From: a virus
IMG/VR virus record: IMGVR_UViG_3300005095_000446
Span: 1 to 33,677 of that record
Length of the DNA: 33,677 bases
Direction: 5' to 3' (one strand)
A program made the translations under genes and the position numbers. The notes beneath the pieces are model-generated. The model saw only the letters and a program-made list of their open reading frames with translations. It was not told the origin of the DNA and did not search any database. Positions 1 to 8,123 of the stretch are shown in pieces; position 1 is the first letter of the stretch; every line of letters starts with the position of its first letter.

Positions 1-838
1 TGGCTTTTACGCCACGGCTGAGCCACTCCTCCTCTTTTTTCAAGAAGCGGAGGAGATTGTCATGCTGCTTCTGCATGGCCTGAAGGCGTTGCTCCTTGAG
101 GTGCAGAAAGCTTTCATAGCCTCCTTTGTAGCTTACCAGTGCCAGATTCTCCACCTCTACGATACGGGTAGCGATACGGTCGATGAAATAGCGGTCATGA
201 GAGATGAAGAGCAGGGTGAACTTCTCTTTGAGCAGGATCTCTTCAAGGAACTCTACCATATAGACATCCAGATGGTTGGTGGGCTCATCAAGCATCAGCA
301 CATCGGGTTTCTTGAGGATGAGTGAAGCCAGTGCGACACGTCGCTGCTCTCCTCCTGAGAGAGAGGAGACCAGGCGTTCCTCATACTCCTTGAGGCGAAA
401 CTCCTGCATAATGCGCTCGATCTTGTTGTTCAGGTCCCAGGCATTATGATGGTCGAGATAGGCACCGACTGCTTCGAGCTCATTTTGCAAGGCTTTGTTG
501 TCATAGTCTGTAGCGATTTGTTGGCTGAGTGTCTCATAGCGCTCTTTTGCACTGGAGAGTTCGGTCAGCTCTTTCTCGATGGCTTGTTTGGTGGTCAGCG
601 TAGGATCAAACTGTGGCTGCTGGTCAAGCATCTCGATCTGGATAGAGCGGTCGATGACCCGTTTACCTTCATCCGGCTCTTCTGTGCCCAGTGCGATCTT
701 CATCAGGGTGGATTTGCCACAGCCGTTCTGCCCGACGATCGCCACCCGCTCTCCTGCTGCCAGATGAAAATCCATCCCTGAAAAGATCTGTTTGACATCA
801 TAGTTTTTGGAGATAGCAAAGAGATCAATATAGGCCAC
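1..838 (-). CDS. ABC-F family ATP-binding protein (Uup-like), C-terminal part outside the window
   Basis: This is the N-terminal roughly 279 residues of a soluble ABC ATPase without membrane domains; the window edge cuts the gene. The minus-strand translation shows Walker A (GQNGCGKST), the ABC signature (SLSGGEQRRVALASL), Walker B (DVLMLDEPTNHLD) and the switch histidine (ISHDRYFID). These are followed by a helical linker (LKKEEEWLSRGVKA) typical of Uup/ABC-F proteins. ABC-F proteins act on ribosomes or DNA intermediates. Judged by length, this looks like the second ATPase domain or the second half of a duplicated protein that starts late. The best start is the GTG at 838, six bases after AAAGGA; the nearby ATG reads into a stop. 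If the visible part is instead an internal domain of a longer protein, the start would be different, but no longer frame is open upstream. Confidence 0.9.
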   Translation of the reverse strand, partial: MAYIDLFAISKNYDVKQIFSGMDFHLAAGERVAIVGQNGCGKSTLMKIALGTEEPDEGKRVIDRSIQIEMLDQQPQFDPTLTTKQAIEKELTELSSAKERYETLSQQIATDYDNKALQNELEAVGAYLDHHNAWDLNNKIERIMQEFRLKEYEERLVSSLSGGEQRRVALASLILKKPDVLMLDEPTNHLDVYMVEFLEEILLKEKFTLLFISHDRYFIDRIATRIVEVENLALVSYKGGYESFLHLKEQRLQAMQKQHDNLLRFLKKEEEWLSRGVKA

Positions 839-894
839 GACGCATCCTTTGGAAAGTAATGGTGCTATTTTATCAAAAGATTGGGGTCATTTGG

Positions 895-1617
895 TTAATC
901 TTTATTTTTGGGAGAGTCAATTTTATGTAGAAGTTTGTCCAGATTGGAAACGGCCATATGGCCTCGTTTACTGATGATGACCCCTTCCTCTTTCAGCTTA
1001 TGCATCTGTGTACTGACCACAGAGCGTACGGAGCCTATCATCTCAGCCAAAGATTCGTGAGAGAGGTTATTGATAAGATCTACCGGATGGTGCTCTTGTA
1101 CATGATGTGGATGGGTATGTTTTAGAATGAGTTTGGCAAGTCTAGTGGTGATATTGTGAAATACCAAAGAGGTACCGAACTCTTCCAGTTCACGCATCTT
1201 CTCTCCAAGATAAGGCAGGAATGACTGATTGAATTCAGGATGTTCAAGTATCCATTCTCTAGCTCTTTTAAGAGGGATACGAAGTGCAGACATGTTATCC
1301 ATAGCGATAGGAAATACAATATGCTCCTTCCCATCCAAAAGAGAGAAGAAATCAAAAATCTCTCCCTCTTTTTTCAGGAATAGTGCCAGACTTCTTCCGG
1401 TATCTGGATCAATATGTGTCACTTTCAATCTGCCGGTAATGATAATAAAAAGATACTCCATACTGATATCCGGATCAAGACTTTCAGCTTTATGCCAGTA
1501 GGTCTCTGTACACTCCGAAAGAATACTGCTTAGTGCGTTTTGTGAGAGTTGTCCAAATAGAGAAGATTGACTGAGTACGTCGTAGGCTTGCTGATAGAGT
1601 GATGACTCTTTTGTCAT
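895..1617 (-). CDS. Crp/Fnr family transcriptional regulator
   Basis: A 240-residue protein with the two-part layout of Crp/Fnr regulators. An N-terminal beta-roll sensor domain (about residues 20-130, with DPDTGRSLALFLKKEGEIFDF resembling the cyclic-nucleotide-binding fold) is followed by a long dimer helix and a C-terminal winged helix. The recognition segment SHESLAEMIGSVRSVVSTQM is the classic Crp/Fnr helix-turn-helix. No cysteine cluster for an Fnr-type iron-sulfur centre is visible at the N terminus, so a redox Fnr role is not supported; the effector is unknown. Its ATG overlaps the stop of the upstream gene (1614-2123), so the two are probably translated as one operon. This is a host gene outside the prophage. 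Confidence 0.88.
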   Translation of the reverse strand: MTKESSLYQQAYDVLSQSSLFGQLSQNALSSILSECTETYWHKAESLDPDISMEYLFIIITGRLKVTHIDPDTGRSLALFLKKEGEIFDFFSLLDGKEHIVFPIAMDNMSALRIPLKRAREWILEHPEFNQSFLPYLGEKMRELEEFGTSLVFHNITTRLAKLILKHTHPHHVQEHHPVDLINNLSHESLAEMIGSVRSVVSTQMHKLKEEGVIISKRGHMAVSNLDKLLHKIDSPKNKD

Positions 1618-2123
1618 GGGATCCCTTGATTCTCTGTATGTCTATAACTCTCTACTTTTTTTGAAAGGATAGTGATCTGATTTATTATAGCTGATTCTGT
1701 TTGATGTAAACTTTTTTTCCAATGGGTATGTCTATTCTCTTCTGCATAGTTTTTAAATGTATGGAGTATTTCCCATAGGGAGGCTTTTTCTGTCTCTAGT
1801 GTCTCAAGAAGCTGAGATTTCGCCTGCTGTATTTTTTGCTTTTTTGCTTTGAGTGATCGTAGTGCAGTATTATGCAGTGTATGCAACATAAGGAGAGAGC
1901 AGTGATGGAGCACCTCTTCCAATTCATCTGAAAAGAGCATATGAGAGGCTTCAATTCCTTCAAGGATCTCATAGGTAATACTTTCAAGGGACTGTCCTGT
2001 TTTTTTAGATTCATACAGTGCTTTTTCATAAAGCGTCTCTATATATTGATAAAGATTTTTTTGTGGATTTTTGCTGTTTCGTATATCTGTTATTCCTTCC
2101 TGTAATTCATCTGTATATGACAT
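1614..2123 (-). CDS. Hypothetical helical protein, co-transcribed with the Crp/Fnr regulator
   Basis: A 169-residue protein that I do not recognise with confidence. It is almost entirely predicted helix, rich in Lys, Glu, Gln and Leu, with a coiled-coil-like central part (LRSLKAKKQKIQQAKSQLLE). It has no signal peptide and no obvious catalytic motif. The start ATG at 2123 follows TAGGAG at a normal distance. The stop overlaps the start of the Crp/Fnr gene by four bases (ATGA), which implies coupled translation. The prophage left end lies only about 70 bp upstream of its start, so its native promoter may have been shortened or replaced by insertion. A -10-like TATAGT is still visible just ahead of the ribosome binding site. 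Confidence 0.75.
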   Translation of the reverse strand: MSYTDELQEGITDIRNSKNPQKNLYQYIETLYEKALYESKKTGQSLESITYEILEGIEASHMLFSDELEEVLHHCSLLMLHTLHNTALRSLKAKKQKIQQAKSQLLETLETEKASLWEILHTFKNYAEENRHTHWKKSLHQTESAIINQITILSKKVESYRHTENQGIP

Positions 2124-2189
2124 GTGCTCTCCTAAAGAATACTATAAGATTATTCTATTGTGAAAAATTCCTTATAACTGTTAGTCAGC

Positions 2190-2194
2190 TAACA
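2190..2194. repeat. Left copy of the 5-bp target-site duplication (TAACA)
   Basis: TAACA here and at 32324-32328 directly abuts the two matching inverted termini of the element. Five base pairs is the duplication length expected for Mu-type transposition. The identity stops exactly at five bases: the next base is T inside the left end and G outside the right end. A 5-bp match can occur by chance. The support comes from its exact position at the same register of both terminal repeats. Confidence 0.7.
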
Positions 2195-2222
2195 TGTAAA
2201 ATTAAGTTAAGAATGTCCAATG
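2195..2222 (+). repeat. Left terminal inverted repeat / transposase-binding site (L1)
   Basis: This 28-bp terminus begins TGTAAAA and carries ATGTCC at 2213-2218. It matches the reverse complement of 32296-32323 at 19 of 28 positions by hand alignment without gaps, and ATGTCC lies 18 bases in from both ends. The outer TG matches the terminal dinucleotide of Mu-type ends. The role as a transposase-binding site is inferred from Mu, where several A-binding sites lie near each end. Confidence 0.7.
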
Positions 2223-2280
2223 TCTGGGAAGGCGATTTTTTTAGATTTGTGCGGTGTAGTGGGGATTTGAGGAGATTGAA

Positions 2281-2291
2281 GGGACATTTTA
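2281..2291 (-). repeat. Possible second left-end transposase-binding site, inverted
   Basis: GGGACATTTTA here is the reverse complement of an AAAATGTCCC-type core, so it repeats the ATGTCC motif of the terminal sites in the opposite direction, about 70 bp inside the left end. Mu ends carry several subterminal A sites with unequal spacing. The short match makes this one tentative. Confidence 0.35.
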
Positions 2292-2302
2292 TTGTGTGAA
2301 GA

Positions 2303-2355
2303 GGTTTTTAACAATTTTTTACATAGTGTTTAACATTCTTTTACAGTGCTTTTAC
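2303..2355. repeat. Cluster of TTTWACA repeats at the left end
   Basis: Five short units of the form TTTTWACA or TGTTTAACA follow one another between 2304 and 2355, just inside the left end and running into the 3' end of the gpD-like gene. On the minus strand they read TGTAAAA or TGTTAAA, the same heptamer that begins the prophage left terminus. They may bind the transposase or another phage protein, or may simply be AT-rich filler after the last tail gene. There is no strong hairpin followed by a T-run, so I do not call a terminator. Confidence 0.4.
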
Positions 2356-3260
2356 ACACTTTTTTCAAGAGTGATGGTTGAGGTGAAGGTTTTGTTTCCC
2401 TTGTGCTCTACTTTAGTGATAAGATACTCTCCGTCATTTTTTAGACCAAATCCGATGATAACAACTTTGCCGCCCGCAATAATATTTTGACCCTCTATCG
2501 TAATGGTTCCGCCTTGGCTTTGTGCGGTGAGTTGCTCTAGTTTTGCCTTGGCTAGATCTCTGGCTTCTTGCTTACTTTTGAATGGCTGTTCTATGACATA
2601 TTCTGGTTTGCCACTTCCTACGATGATCTCTATGGCTTTGTTCTTCTTGTGCTCGTGGTACTTTGCTTTGACGCTCTTGTAGTAGAACTTCCTGCTGCCT
2701 CGTAGATTCCAGCTCTGTGCCTGATCTGCGGTGACGATAAAGTGTGGGAGATCTTCTGAGCTCTTGGATATGAAAATAAGCGTATCATTTTTGATATTAA
2801 AGATGGCGTTGTACTTCTTGGCGAATCTCTGTAACAATGCAAGATCACTTTCGTTCTTTTGGTCAACATGCTCTAACTGTTGCTCCATGTCGCACTTGAC
2901 TTTTAAGCTGTGGCGTTTGGCGACTTTTCCTACGAGATCTTTGATCGTGAGTTTCTGGTAGCTTGTATCCCTCTTCTCCTTCATCGCTTCACTGAAAGCA
3001 GCTGAGGTAAATATAAGATGTTCACCATCTGGTTTTGATTCGATAGCCTGAAAGCTATAGAGGCCATTGAGCCACATGAACCCCTCTTTGTAGCCAGAAA
3101 GTACCGTGGCTTTTATCTCTTGGTTTATCGATGCTGTTGATGTCTCACAACTGACTGTTAGTGCATCCGCTTCATCATCGATATTGTCAGTGATGACCAC
3201 CTCTGATACACCAGTGCAAACAAGAGATCCTAATATCTGAAAGAATGGTGTTACGACCAT
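2352..3260 (-). CDS. D: Phage baseplate hub protein, P2 gpD-like (late control protein D family)
   Basis: A 302-residue homologue of P2 gpD, the VgrG/gp27-like hub at the base of the tail tube. Visible family features are the central stretch with SYQKLTIKDLVGKVAKRHSL and DQKNESDLALLQRFAKKYNA, where an ENESDLxFLxRLA-like segment is the hallmark of gpD/gp27 hubs, and the C-terminal beta-rich ending with YLITKVEHKGNKTFTSTITLE. It is the last gene of the tail operon and starts inside the end of the gpX-like gene (10-bp overlap). The order U-X-D matches P2. It assembles with the V-type spike and W/J wedge proteins. The length is somewhat below that of P2 gpD. Confidence 0.92.
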   Translation of the reverse strand: MVVTPFFQILGSLVCTGVSEVVITDNIDDEADALTVSCETSTASINQEIKATVLSGYKEGFMWLNGLYSFQAIESKPDGEHLIFTSAAFSEAMKEKRDTSYQKLTIKDLVGKVAKRHSLKVKCDMEQQLEHVDQKNESDLALLQRFAKKYNAIFNIKNDTLIFISKSSEDLPHFIVTADQAQSWNLRGSRKFYYKSVKAKYHEHKKNKAIEIIVGSGKPEYVIEQPFKSKQEARDLAKAKLEQLTAQSQGGTITIEGQNIIAGGKVVIIGFGLKNDGEYLITKVEHKGNKTFTSTITLEKSV

Positions 3261-3448
3261 AGGTTAACACCTTTTGGCTCTGGCTCTGTTGGCTCTGGAA
3301 GTTTTATTAGAGTGCCTTCTGGAATGATCGGTTGTGTGGTGAGTGCAGGATTGAGCCTAAGTATCTCCTGTGTATGATCAACAGAGTCAAATACCTCCAT
3401 GCTCACCTGGTCTGTTCTCATCTCGAACTCTGTTCTAAAATAACGCAA
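3251..3448 (-). CDS. X: Tail protein X, P2 gpX-like with LysM-like fold
   Basis: A 65-residue protein matching the small P2 gpX family. It has an N-terminal beta strand, a helix (VFDSVDHTQEILRLNPAL), and the Pro-rich loop ending IPEGTLIKLPEP that is typical of LysM-like tail proteins. Family members bridge the tube tip and the hub in P2-type tails. The stop overlaps the start of the gpD-like gene, and its own start lies within the 3' end of the gpU-like gene, so the three genes are tightly coupled. Confidence 0.9.
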   Translation of the reverse strand: MRYFRTEFEMRTDQVSMEVFDSVDHTQEILRLNPALTTQPIIPEGTLIKLPEPTEPEPKGVNLWS

Positions 3449-3839
3449 GAATACCTCCTAATATACCAAAAATACTAAAGCCACCACCTGCTTTTTTCAT
3501 CGTGATGGTAAAGTCTATTTTGACGGCTCCTGAATAGGGGAGAAATGCTTTTTTGGATACAGAGACTTTGGTGATGATCACCTTCATGCTCTGCCCTGTG
3601 GCGGTGGTGAATCGTACGGATCTTTTGGCTCTGGCAATACCCTTGATGATCTCTGGCTTGGAGTTGGCATCTGCAATATATTTGCCTCCGATCGTGACCT
3701 CTTCGACACTGCCCTGCGTGGCATGATAGTGCGGATCATCACCGATAGGTCTGTACTCTCCAAAATGAGGGGTTATTGTCTCATCCATATTCATAACATC
3801 TTGTGCTTCAAAGATGAAGGCTCCGATACTACAGATCAT
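3435..3839 (-). CDS. U: Tail protein U, P2 gpU-like
   Basis: A 134-residue protein of the P2 gpU family (tail tube terminator or tube-associated protein). It shows GAFIFEAQD near the start, a central ITPHFGEYRPIGDDPHYHATQ segment, and a hydrophobic Gly-rich C terminus (AGGGFSIFGILGGILALF). I chose the ATG at 3839 because AAAGGA lies six bases upstream and the protein then begins MICSIGAFIF as family members do. A longer open frame reaches 3884 but runs inside the tape-measure gene. The overlap with the tape-measure stop is 11 bp. Confidence 0.85.
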   Translation of the reverse strand: MICSIGAFIFEAQDVMNMDETITPHFGEYRPIGDDPHYHATQGSVEEVTIGGKYIADANSKPEIIKGIARAKRSVRFTTATGQSMKVIITKVSVSKKAFLPYSGAVKIDFTITMKKAGGGFSIFGILGGILALF

Positions 3840-5943
3840 GCATTGTCCTTTGCTGCTTATGAAACTGTTGCCTAGAGACTGCATCTGCTACCGCTTGACC
3901 TACTGCTTCATTGGAGCTAGCGTTATTGACGGTAACATTAATGTGATAAGTATGCTGTTCTGGTCTGGCGGCTATAGTCTGTACGGTTTGTTGCAAAGCA
4001 CCATATTGTGATTTGAGACTTTCTAGTGCTGGCTTGACAGTATCTTGTTTTGTGGCGGTGTATCCAGTGGGTTGATAGATAGGTCTCTGCTGTGGAGCAG
4101 GTGCATGGAAAGCTCTCATCTTGGCAGCGTATCTTTGTGCCTGTGCTATCTTTTCTGGGCCTAACACAGGAGCGGTGACTGTGGGTGCTTTCCATCCTGT
4201 CTCTGCTCTGTGCTGTTGAAGCTGTGATCTCTTGCGTAGCTTTTCAAGCTGTGCGGTTTTGGCTTTGCTATTCTCGCCTACGATAAGAGTATGCCCTAGC
4301 TGTGACCAGAAACCATCCTCTCCTTTTGAGAGTTTTATCTCTTTTTCTAGCCGATCCTGCTTGGCTTTCATCTTTGGAATATTCGCTTTTGTCGGTGTGA
4401 TAGTTCGCTTATCGTCGATACGCTGTTTGGCTGCTTTGGAGATACGGTTTAGCTCAGACAGTACAAGAGCAACACCTGCGATCGATACACCAAGCACCAA
4501 TCCTTTTGCCCAGAGTGAGCGCGTAGAGCGTACAGTTTTGTTGAGACTTTTAATACTCTCGCCCGCTTTCCCTGCACTTGTTGGTATGCATCCTAGCTTA
4601 TCGCACTGTCTGCCTGTAGCACGGGTAAGTTTACCTAGTAGACCAACTCCGCTGGAAACAGGCTTCAGCATCATTCCTATACCCTTGACAAAAACACCAC
4701 CAACAACGCCAATCCCTCCAGCGACAACCAGAAATGCTGCAATGGCAGCTCCCGCTTCCCCTATGGTTTTGGCTAGTTTTGGATTTTCCTCTGCCCATTT
4801 ACCTATTTGTTCTGTTACTGATGTCATCTTTGTGACGATCTTTTGTATTGCAGGCAGAAAGAGTGATCCCAAATTGATAGCAACAGCAGAGATCCCATTA
4901 CCAAGTATTCTGAATTTATTGGCTGTTGTAGCAGCTCTGTTTTGGAACTCTCTTTCCATAGATCCAAGATACTCTTGCTCATTTGCAGTAAGCCTTAGAG
5001 CTTGTTCATACTTATCTAGCCCGCCGATCACAGTAGCAATCTCATCGGCAAACTCTCTACCCATGATATCTACCAGTATCCCCATCTGTTGATTCTTTGG
5101 CAGACGCTTGACAGACTGGAGAAAAGAAAGGATAGCCCCATTGGCATCTTTGCCGATCATCTTCTTTACTTGCTTGCCACTGAGCCCAATTTTTCTAAGA
5201 GCGGCTTGGAATTTCTTGCCGCCTTTGTCTGCGGTACCAAGCTTGGTAAGAAGACTATTAATTGCAGTCCCTGCTTTTTCCGCTGGTAGTCCCATTGCGA
5301 GAAAGCCATCAGCCAAGGCGGCCGTTTGCACTGCCGTAAGCCCAAATAAGTTAGCATTTCCTCCTATGCGTCCAAGCACATTTACGATATCACTGGCTTT
5401 TGCAGCGGTATTATCAGAGAGGTGATTGATCGCATCGCCGAGTTTGCCAGCCTCTGCAATACCTAGACCGTATACATTCATCAGTTTAGCGATAGAATCA
5501 CCCGCTACACTTGGCATCATATCAAATGCCGTGCTCATCTTTGCAACGGTTTTGGTAAATGGGATGATCTTGTCTTTGGCGATTCCTAGCTGACCAGCAC
5601 TAGCAGCTATCTGAGCCAAACCACTTGCTGCGATCGGTATAGTTTTAGAAAGCCCTACAATCTCACTGGAGAACTTTTTAAAATCACTTTTACTATCAAA
5701 ATTTACAACCTTTTTGACATCAGCCATTGCACTCTCAAAAGCCATCGCACTCTTGATAGGCTTGGAGAGTGCATACCCCATCGCTACACCTGTAGCCATA
5801 GTCTTTGCACCCATGCCTATCATGGCTGAGCCAACACGCTGTGATCGCTGAGAGAGAGTATCAATTTGCCTTTCGACATTGTCTAGTGCTTTTCCTGCAC
5901 GATTGGTAGCAGTGATAACGATGCCAAGCTTCATATTACTCAT
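3829..5943 (-). CDS. T: Phage tail tape measure protein
   Basis: A 704-residue tape measure protein. Residues about 50-330 form the conserved TP901-type core (MADVKKVVNFD, GQLGIAKDKIIPFTKTVAKMSTAFDM, ADGFLAMGLPAEKAGTAINSLL). Hydrophobic Gly-rich segments follow at about 395-430 (AAFLVVAGGIGVVGGVFVKG) and again near 485-500, and the C terminus is polar and Gln-rich. The protein sets tail length and is thought to enter the host envelope during infection. It starts at 5943, after AAGGGGAG and 8 bp inside the end of the frameshifted chaperone product, the usual place for a tape measure gene. Confidence 0.95.
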   Translation of the reverse strand: MSNMKLGIVITATNRAGKALDNVERQIDTLSQRSQRVGSAMIGMGAKTMATGVAMGYALSKPIKSAMAFESAMADVKKVVNFDSKSDFKKFSSEIVGLSKTIPIAASGLAQIAASAGQLGIAKDKIIPFTKTVAKMSTAFDMMPSVAGDSIAKLMNVYGLGIAEAGKLGDAINHLSDNTAAKASDIVNVLGRIGGNANLFGLTAVQTAALADGFLAMGLPAEKAGTAINSLLTKLGTADKGGKKFQAALRKIGLSGKQVKKMIGKDANGAILSFLQSVKRLPKNQQMGILVDIMGREFADEIATVIGGLDKYEQALRLTANEQEYLGSMEREFQNRAATTANKFRILGNGISAVAINLGSLFLPAIQKIVTKMTSVTEQIGKWAEENPKLAKTIGEAGAAIAAFLVVAGGIGVVGGVFVKGIGMMLKPVSSGVGLLGKLTRATGRQCDKLGCIPTSAGKAGESIKSLNKTVRSTRSLWAKGLVLGVSIAGVALVLSELNRISKAAKQRIDDKRTITPTKANIPKMKAKQDRLEKEIKLSKGEDGFWSQLGHTLIVGENSKAKTAQLEKLRKRSQLQQHRAETGWKAPTVTAPVLGPEKIAQAQRYAAKMRAFHAPAPQQRPIYQPTGYTATKQDTVKPALESLKSQYGALQQTVQTIAARPEQHTYHINVTVNNASSNEAVGQAVADAVSRQQFHKQQRTMHDL

Positions 5944-6300
5944 CTGCTCCCCTTTCTATAGATAGTGCAAAAAATTTAAAATCATCAAGGTACATCTCTA
6001 ACATATCACCATAACCAAAACCAAAAGACTGAGCTACATCACCCATCTGTTGAAGCATCTTAGTCCAGTGAGTTAGTTTCCCATCTCTACAAGTACATCC
6101 TGCAACTTTCCATAGTCTGCCCAAAGAAGATCATCTAGTTCTTCCTGAGTTAGTCCGGTTAGGTTGGATATCAAAGCAAACTCACGCTCTGCGTCATTGT
6201 CAATATGAGATACTGCTCTCATATCCTTGACCTTGATTTCTCTCATCGTTACTGTCTTGCCTCCAGACAGTGCTACTTTTGTATCTGTACTCTCACCCAT
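5936..6300 (-). CDS. Frameshift product of the tail assembly chaperone (E/E' fusion)
   Basis: The 75-residue chaperone frame (6300 to 6073) ends in a GGGAAAC heptamer immediately followed by TAA. A -1 slip there joins it to an overlapping open frame that runs to 5936 and adds about 46 residues (LTHWTKMLQQMGDVAQSFG onward), giving about 121 residues. The extension has no good start codon or ribosome binding site of its own. Tail chaperones of P2, lambda and many other phages are made as a short form and a frameshifted long form just ahead of the tape measure gene, as here. The slip is inferred from sequence. Confidence 0.85.
6073..6300 (-). CDS. E: Tail assembly chaperone, short form (P2 gpE-like)
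   Basis: A 75-residue acidic protein (KVKDMRAVSHIDNDAEREFALISNLTGLTQEELDDLLWADYGKLQDVL) of the small tail-assembly family between the tube and tape measure genes. In this family the pattern is an N-terminal strand with VTMREIKVKDM, a helical middle, and an acidic LTxEELDxLxxxDY segment. It is thought to coat the tape measure protein before tube polymerisation. The start ATG overlaps the tube gene stop by one base (TAATG). The stop lies directly after the slippery heptamer. Confidence 0.88.
   Translation of the reverse strand: MGESTDTKVALSGGKTVTMREIKVKDMRAVSHIDNDAEREFALISNLTGLTQEELDDLLWADYGKLQDVLVEMGN
6076..6082 (-). other. Programmed -1 ribosomal frameshift site (GGGAAAC)
   Basis: Read on the minus strand in the chaperone frame, the bases fall as G GGA AAC followed by TAA. 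This fits the X XXY YYZ rule for -1 slippage: GGA re-pairs on GGG and AAC on AAA. The next codon in the new frame is CTA, which opens the 46-codon extension. I saw no clear downstream pseudoknot or stem by eye; the stop codon directly after the heptamer could itself provide the pause. Confidence 0.85.
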
Positions 6301-6812
6301 TACTGATCTCCTTGTCCAATATTTTTACGCAGTGTTTCGTAGTGATCTACACCGTCGATCTTGCAGATGTAGTTGTCTACATCGATATCGTACATCTCTT
6401 TACCGTCGATCTCCAGCTTGTAGGTGGTGATGGCTACTGTGAGGGTGTTGCCTGTCTCCTTGCCTACCTCTTTGCCTTCTGGCTCATGGGTCTCTACCTG
6501 CCCACCGATCTCGAAATAGACCTGTGACTCTCCGCTGGCTGAAGCCGTGGACTGTTTGATGACGAAGCTGGCTGTGTCATTGAGGCGTTTGCCTACGGTC
6601 TGGTAGATGATCGCATTGACATCAAAGAGTCCGAGCTTACACTCCATGGGTTTGAGCAGACCGGTATCGATCTTGCGCCCCATGTTGCCATCTTCTACCA
6701 TCTCGAACTCTACTTTGGGTGGTTCGATATCACCGACTTTGCCCAGGAAGCCTGAGCCCTCCAAAAATACATTCTGACCTCTGAGGATCATTTTTAGATT
6801 GCGTCTTGCCAT
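6300..6812 (-). CDS. FII: Major tail tube protein, P2 FII-like
   Basis: A 170-residue tail tube protein. The family pattern is clear: an N-terminal RRNLKMILRGQNVFLEGSGFLGKVGDIEPPKVEF strand-loop-strand region, a central DTGLLKPMECKLGLFDVNAIIY, and the C-terminal VAITTYKLEIDGKEMYDIDVDNYICKIDGVD beta region that forms the tube lumen in P2-type tails. It follows the sheath gene by 10 bp with an AAGGAG site upstream, and overlaps the chaperone start by one base. Length equals the usual 165-175 residues. Confidence 0.95.
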   Translation of the reverse strand: MARRNLKMILRGQNVFLEGSGFLGKVGDIEPPKVEFEMVEDGNMGRKIDTGLLKPMECKLGLFDVNAIIYQTVGKRLNDTASFVIKQSTASASGESQVYFEIGGQVETHEPEGKEVGKETGNTLTVAITTYKLEIDGKEMYDIDVDNYICKIDGVDHYETLRKNIGQGDQ

Positions 6813-6822
6813 TTAGTGCTCC

Positions 6823-7938
6823 TTATTGGTTGTTGATCCAGTTGATGAATGCATCGTTGTACTCATCTGTAAATACCAGCTCGAAGTTGAGCTCTCTGAT
6901 GGACGGCAGGTTGGCTGTTTTGATCTTGAATGTGAATTTGCCAGCGGTGACATCGGTCTGGTCTGCTACAAGCTCGATGTTGTACCCAAGTGCGATCCCA
7001 GCACCTGTAAGTCTGCGGAAGAAGTCACTACAGGTCTTTTTCACCCAGATCAGCTGATCTGCGGATCTGTCTCTCGCCCATTTGTTTGCCACGATGATCG
7101 CATCCAGCCATCTGTAGAATGTACGCACTCTCTCCAGAGCCTGCCAGATCGGATCGATGTCGGTAGTCTCAAATCCGTAGAGTCTCCAGCCCACATCCTG
7201 CACGATCGATGCGACACCCTTTTGTCTAAGGCGGCGGGCTTCACAGTCCTGCCCATCAAAGTACTCGATAGGTACCTCTGATCCATGTACTCCTTTGACA
7301 ATGCGGTTGGAGTGTGATCTGGCATAACCAAACTCATCATATCCATTGTCTCCACCTGCATCCCAGTATGCGATATGACCTGCACCGGCTGCGGAAGATG
7401 GATAGAGCTTGCCACCGATACGGGTCTTGCCGCGAACAAAGAAAGCAAATCGTGTACCGAAATTTGCAGCAAAGCTTGTCGCTGCTGCTTCATCAGGTGC
7501 ATTGACATCCACGATCGCAGTGGCTCTGAGTGTGGCTGCGACAGCATCCATTTTGGCGGCCACTGATGTGGCATAGCTGTATTGTGGCACGATGATCAGA
7601 TCAGGTCGGGTGAGCACTCTCTCGTCGTATGGAGAGGATCGCAGCCCATCAAGCCCTGCCAGGATCTTATCCTCATCCGTGCCATCCACATACTGCACGA
7701 TGATCTTTGTATTGACACCTTGCAGCTCGATCGCTTCGGCACTCTGCCATGCTAGGTCTGCATCTGTGGCTCCCTCTGATGTGAGAAAAGCCTTCCACTC
7801 TGTTGCGTTGTTGTAGTAGGTAAGCTCTGTATGTGAGCCAAACGCTATGACGATGCCGATAGGCGTAGTGCTATCGACCACTACCGGTCTGGCAGCTTCT
7901 ACAGAGATGCCGCCGTTGATTCCAAATTCGAGATCCAT
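6823..7938 (-). CDS. FI: Contractile tail sheath protein, P2 FI-like
   Basis: A 371-residue sheath protein. Visible family features are PVVVDSTTPIGIVIAFGS near the N terminus, RPDLIIVPQYS and the middle VNAPDEAAATSFAANFGTRFAFFV, and the C-terminal region with TDIDPIWQALERVRTFYRWLDAIIVANKWA and TAGKFTFKIKTANLPSIRELNFELVF. The last is the conserved sheath C-terminal domain whose strand interlinks neighbouring subunits. It is slightly shorter than P2 FI, with few insertions. Its presence shows that the virion has a contractile tail. Its ATG shares the last base of the preceding small gene's stop. Confidence 0.95.
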   Translation of the reverse strand: MDLEFGINGGISVEAARPVVVDSTTPIGIVIAFGSHTELTYYNNATEWKAFLTSEGATDADLAWQSAEAIELQGVNTKIIVQYVDGTDEDKILAGLDGLRSSPYDERVLTRPDLIIVPQYSYATSVAAKMDAVAATLRATAIVDVNAPDEAAATSFAANFGTRFAFFVRGKTRIGGKLYPSSAAGAGHIAYWDAGGDNGYDEFGYARSHSNRIVKGVHGSEVPIEYFDGQDCEARRLRQKGVASIVQDVGWRLYGFETTDIDPIWQALERVRTFYRWLDAIIVANKWARDRSADQLIWVKKTCSDFFRRLTGAGIALGYNIELVADQTDVTAGKFTFKIKTANLPSIRELNFELVFTDEYNDAFINWINNQ

Positions 7939-8123
7939 TAGTTATCCTTTGTGTTGGTTTTGGGTGTAGGCTTGGTCGTCTTTTTGACTGGAGGCATGCC
8001 TACTGCACCTCTACGCTCCAGTGTCTCTACCTGTGCGGTGGTGAGATGATCGGGGAGTGCATCTCCTGCCTTGTAGCTTGTACCGTTGAGTGAGAACTCT
8101 TTTAACCATTGTTTAACTGCCAT
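7938..8123 (-). CDS. Small hypothetical tail-operon protein
   Basis: A 61-residue protein that begins MAVKQWLKEFSLNGTSYKAGDALPDHL, a strand-turn pattern that could place a short domain on the tail. It ends in a basic Lys/Thr/Pro-rich tail (KKTTKPTPKTNTKDN). I do not recognise the family. The position just ahead of the sheath gene is where Mu-like phages carry a small gene of unknown function. It overlaps the following sheath start by one base and the preceding membrane-protein gene by 11 bp, so it is clearly part of the operon. Confidence 0.7.
   Translation of the reverse strand: MAVKQWLKEFSLNGTSYKAGDALPDHLTTAQVETLERRGAVGMPPVKKTTKPTPKTNTKDN

Noticed and set aside
4232-5092. Long plus-strand open frame of 286 codons inside the tape measure gene
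   Set aside because: Ser/Pro/Leu-rich shadow of a conserved tape measure protein on the other strand; no ribosome binding site and no family pattern.
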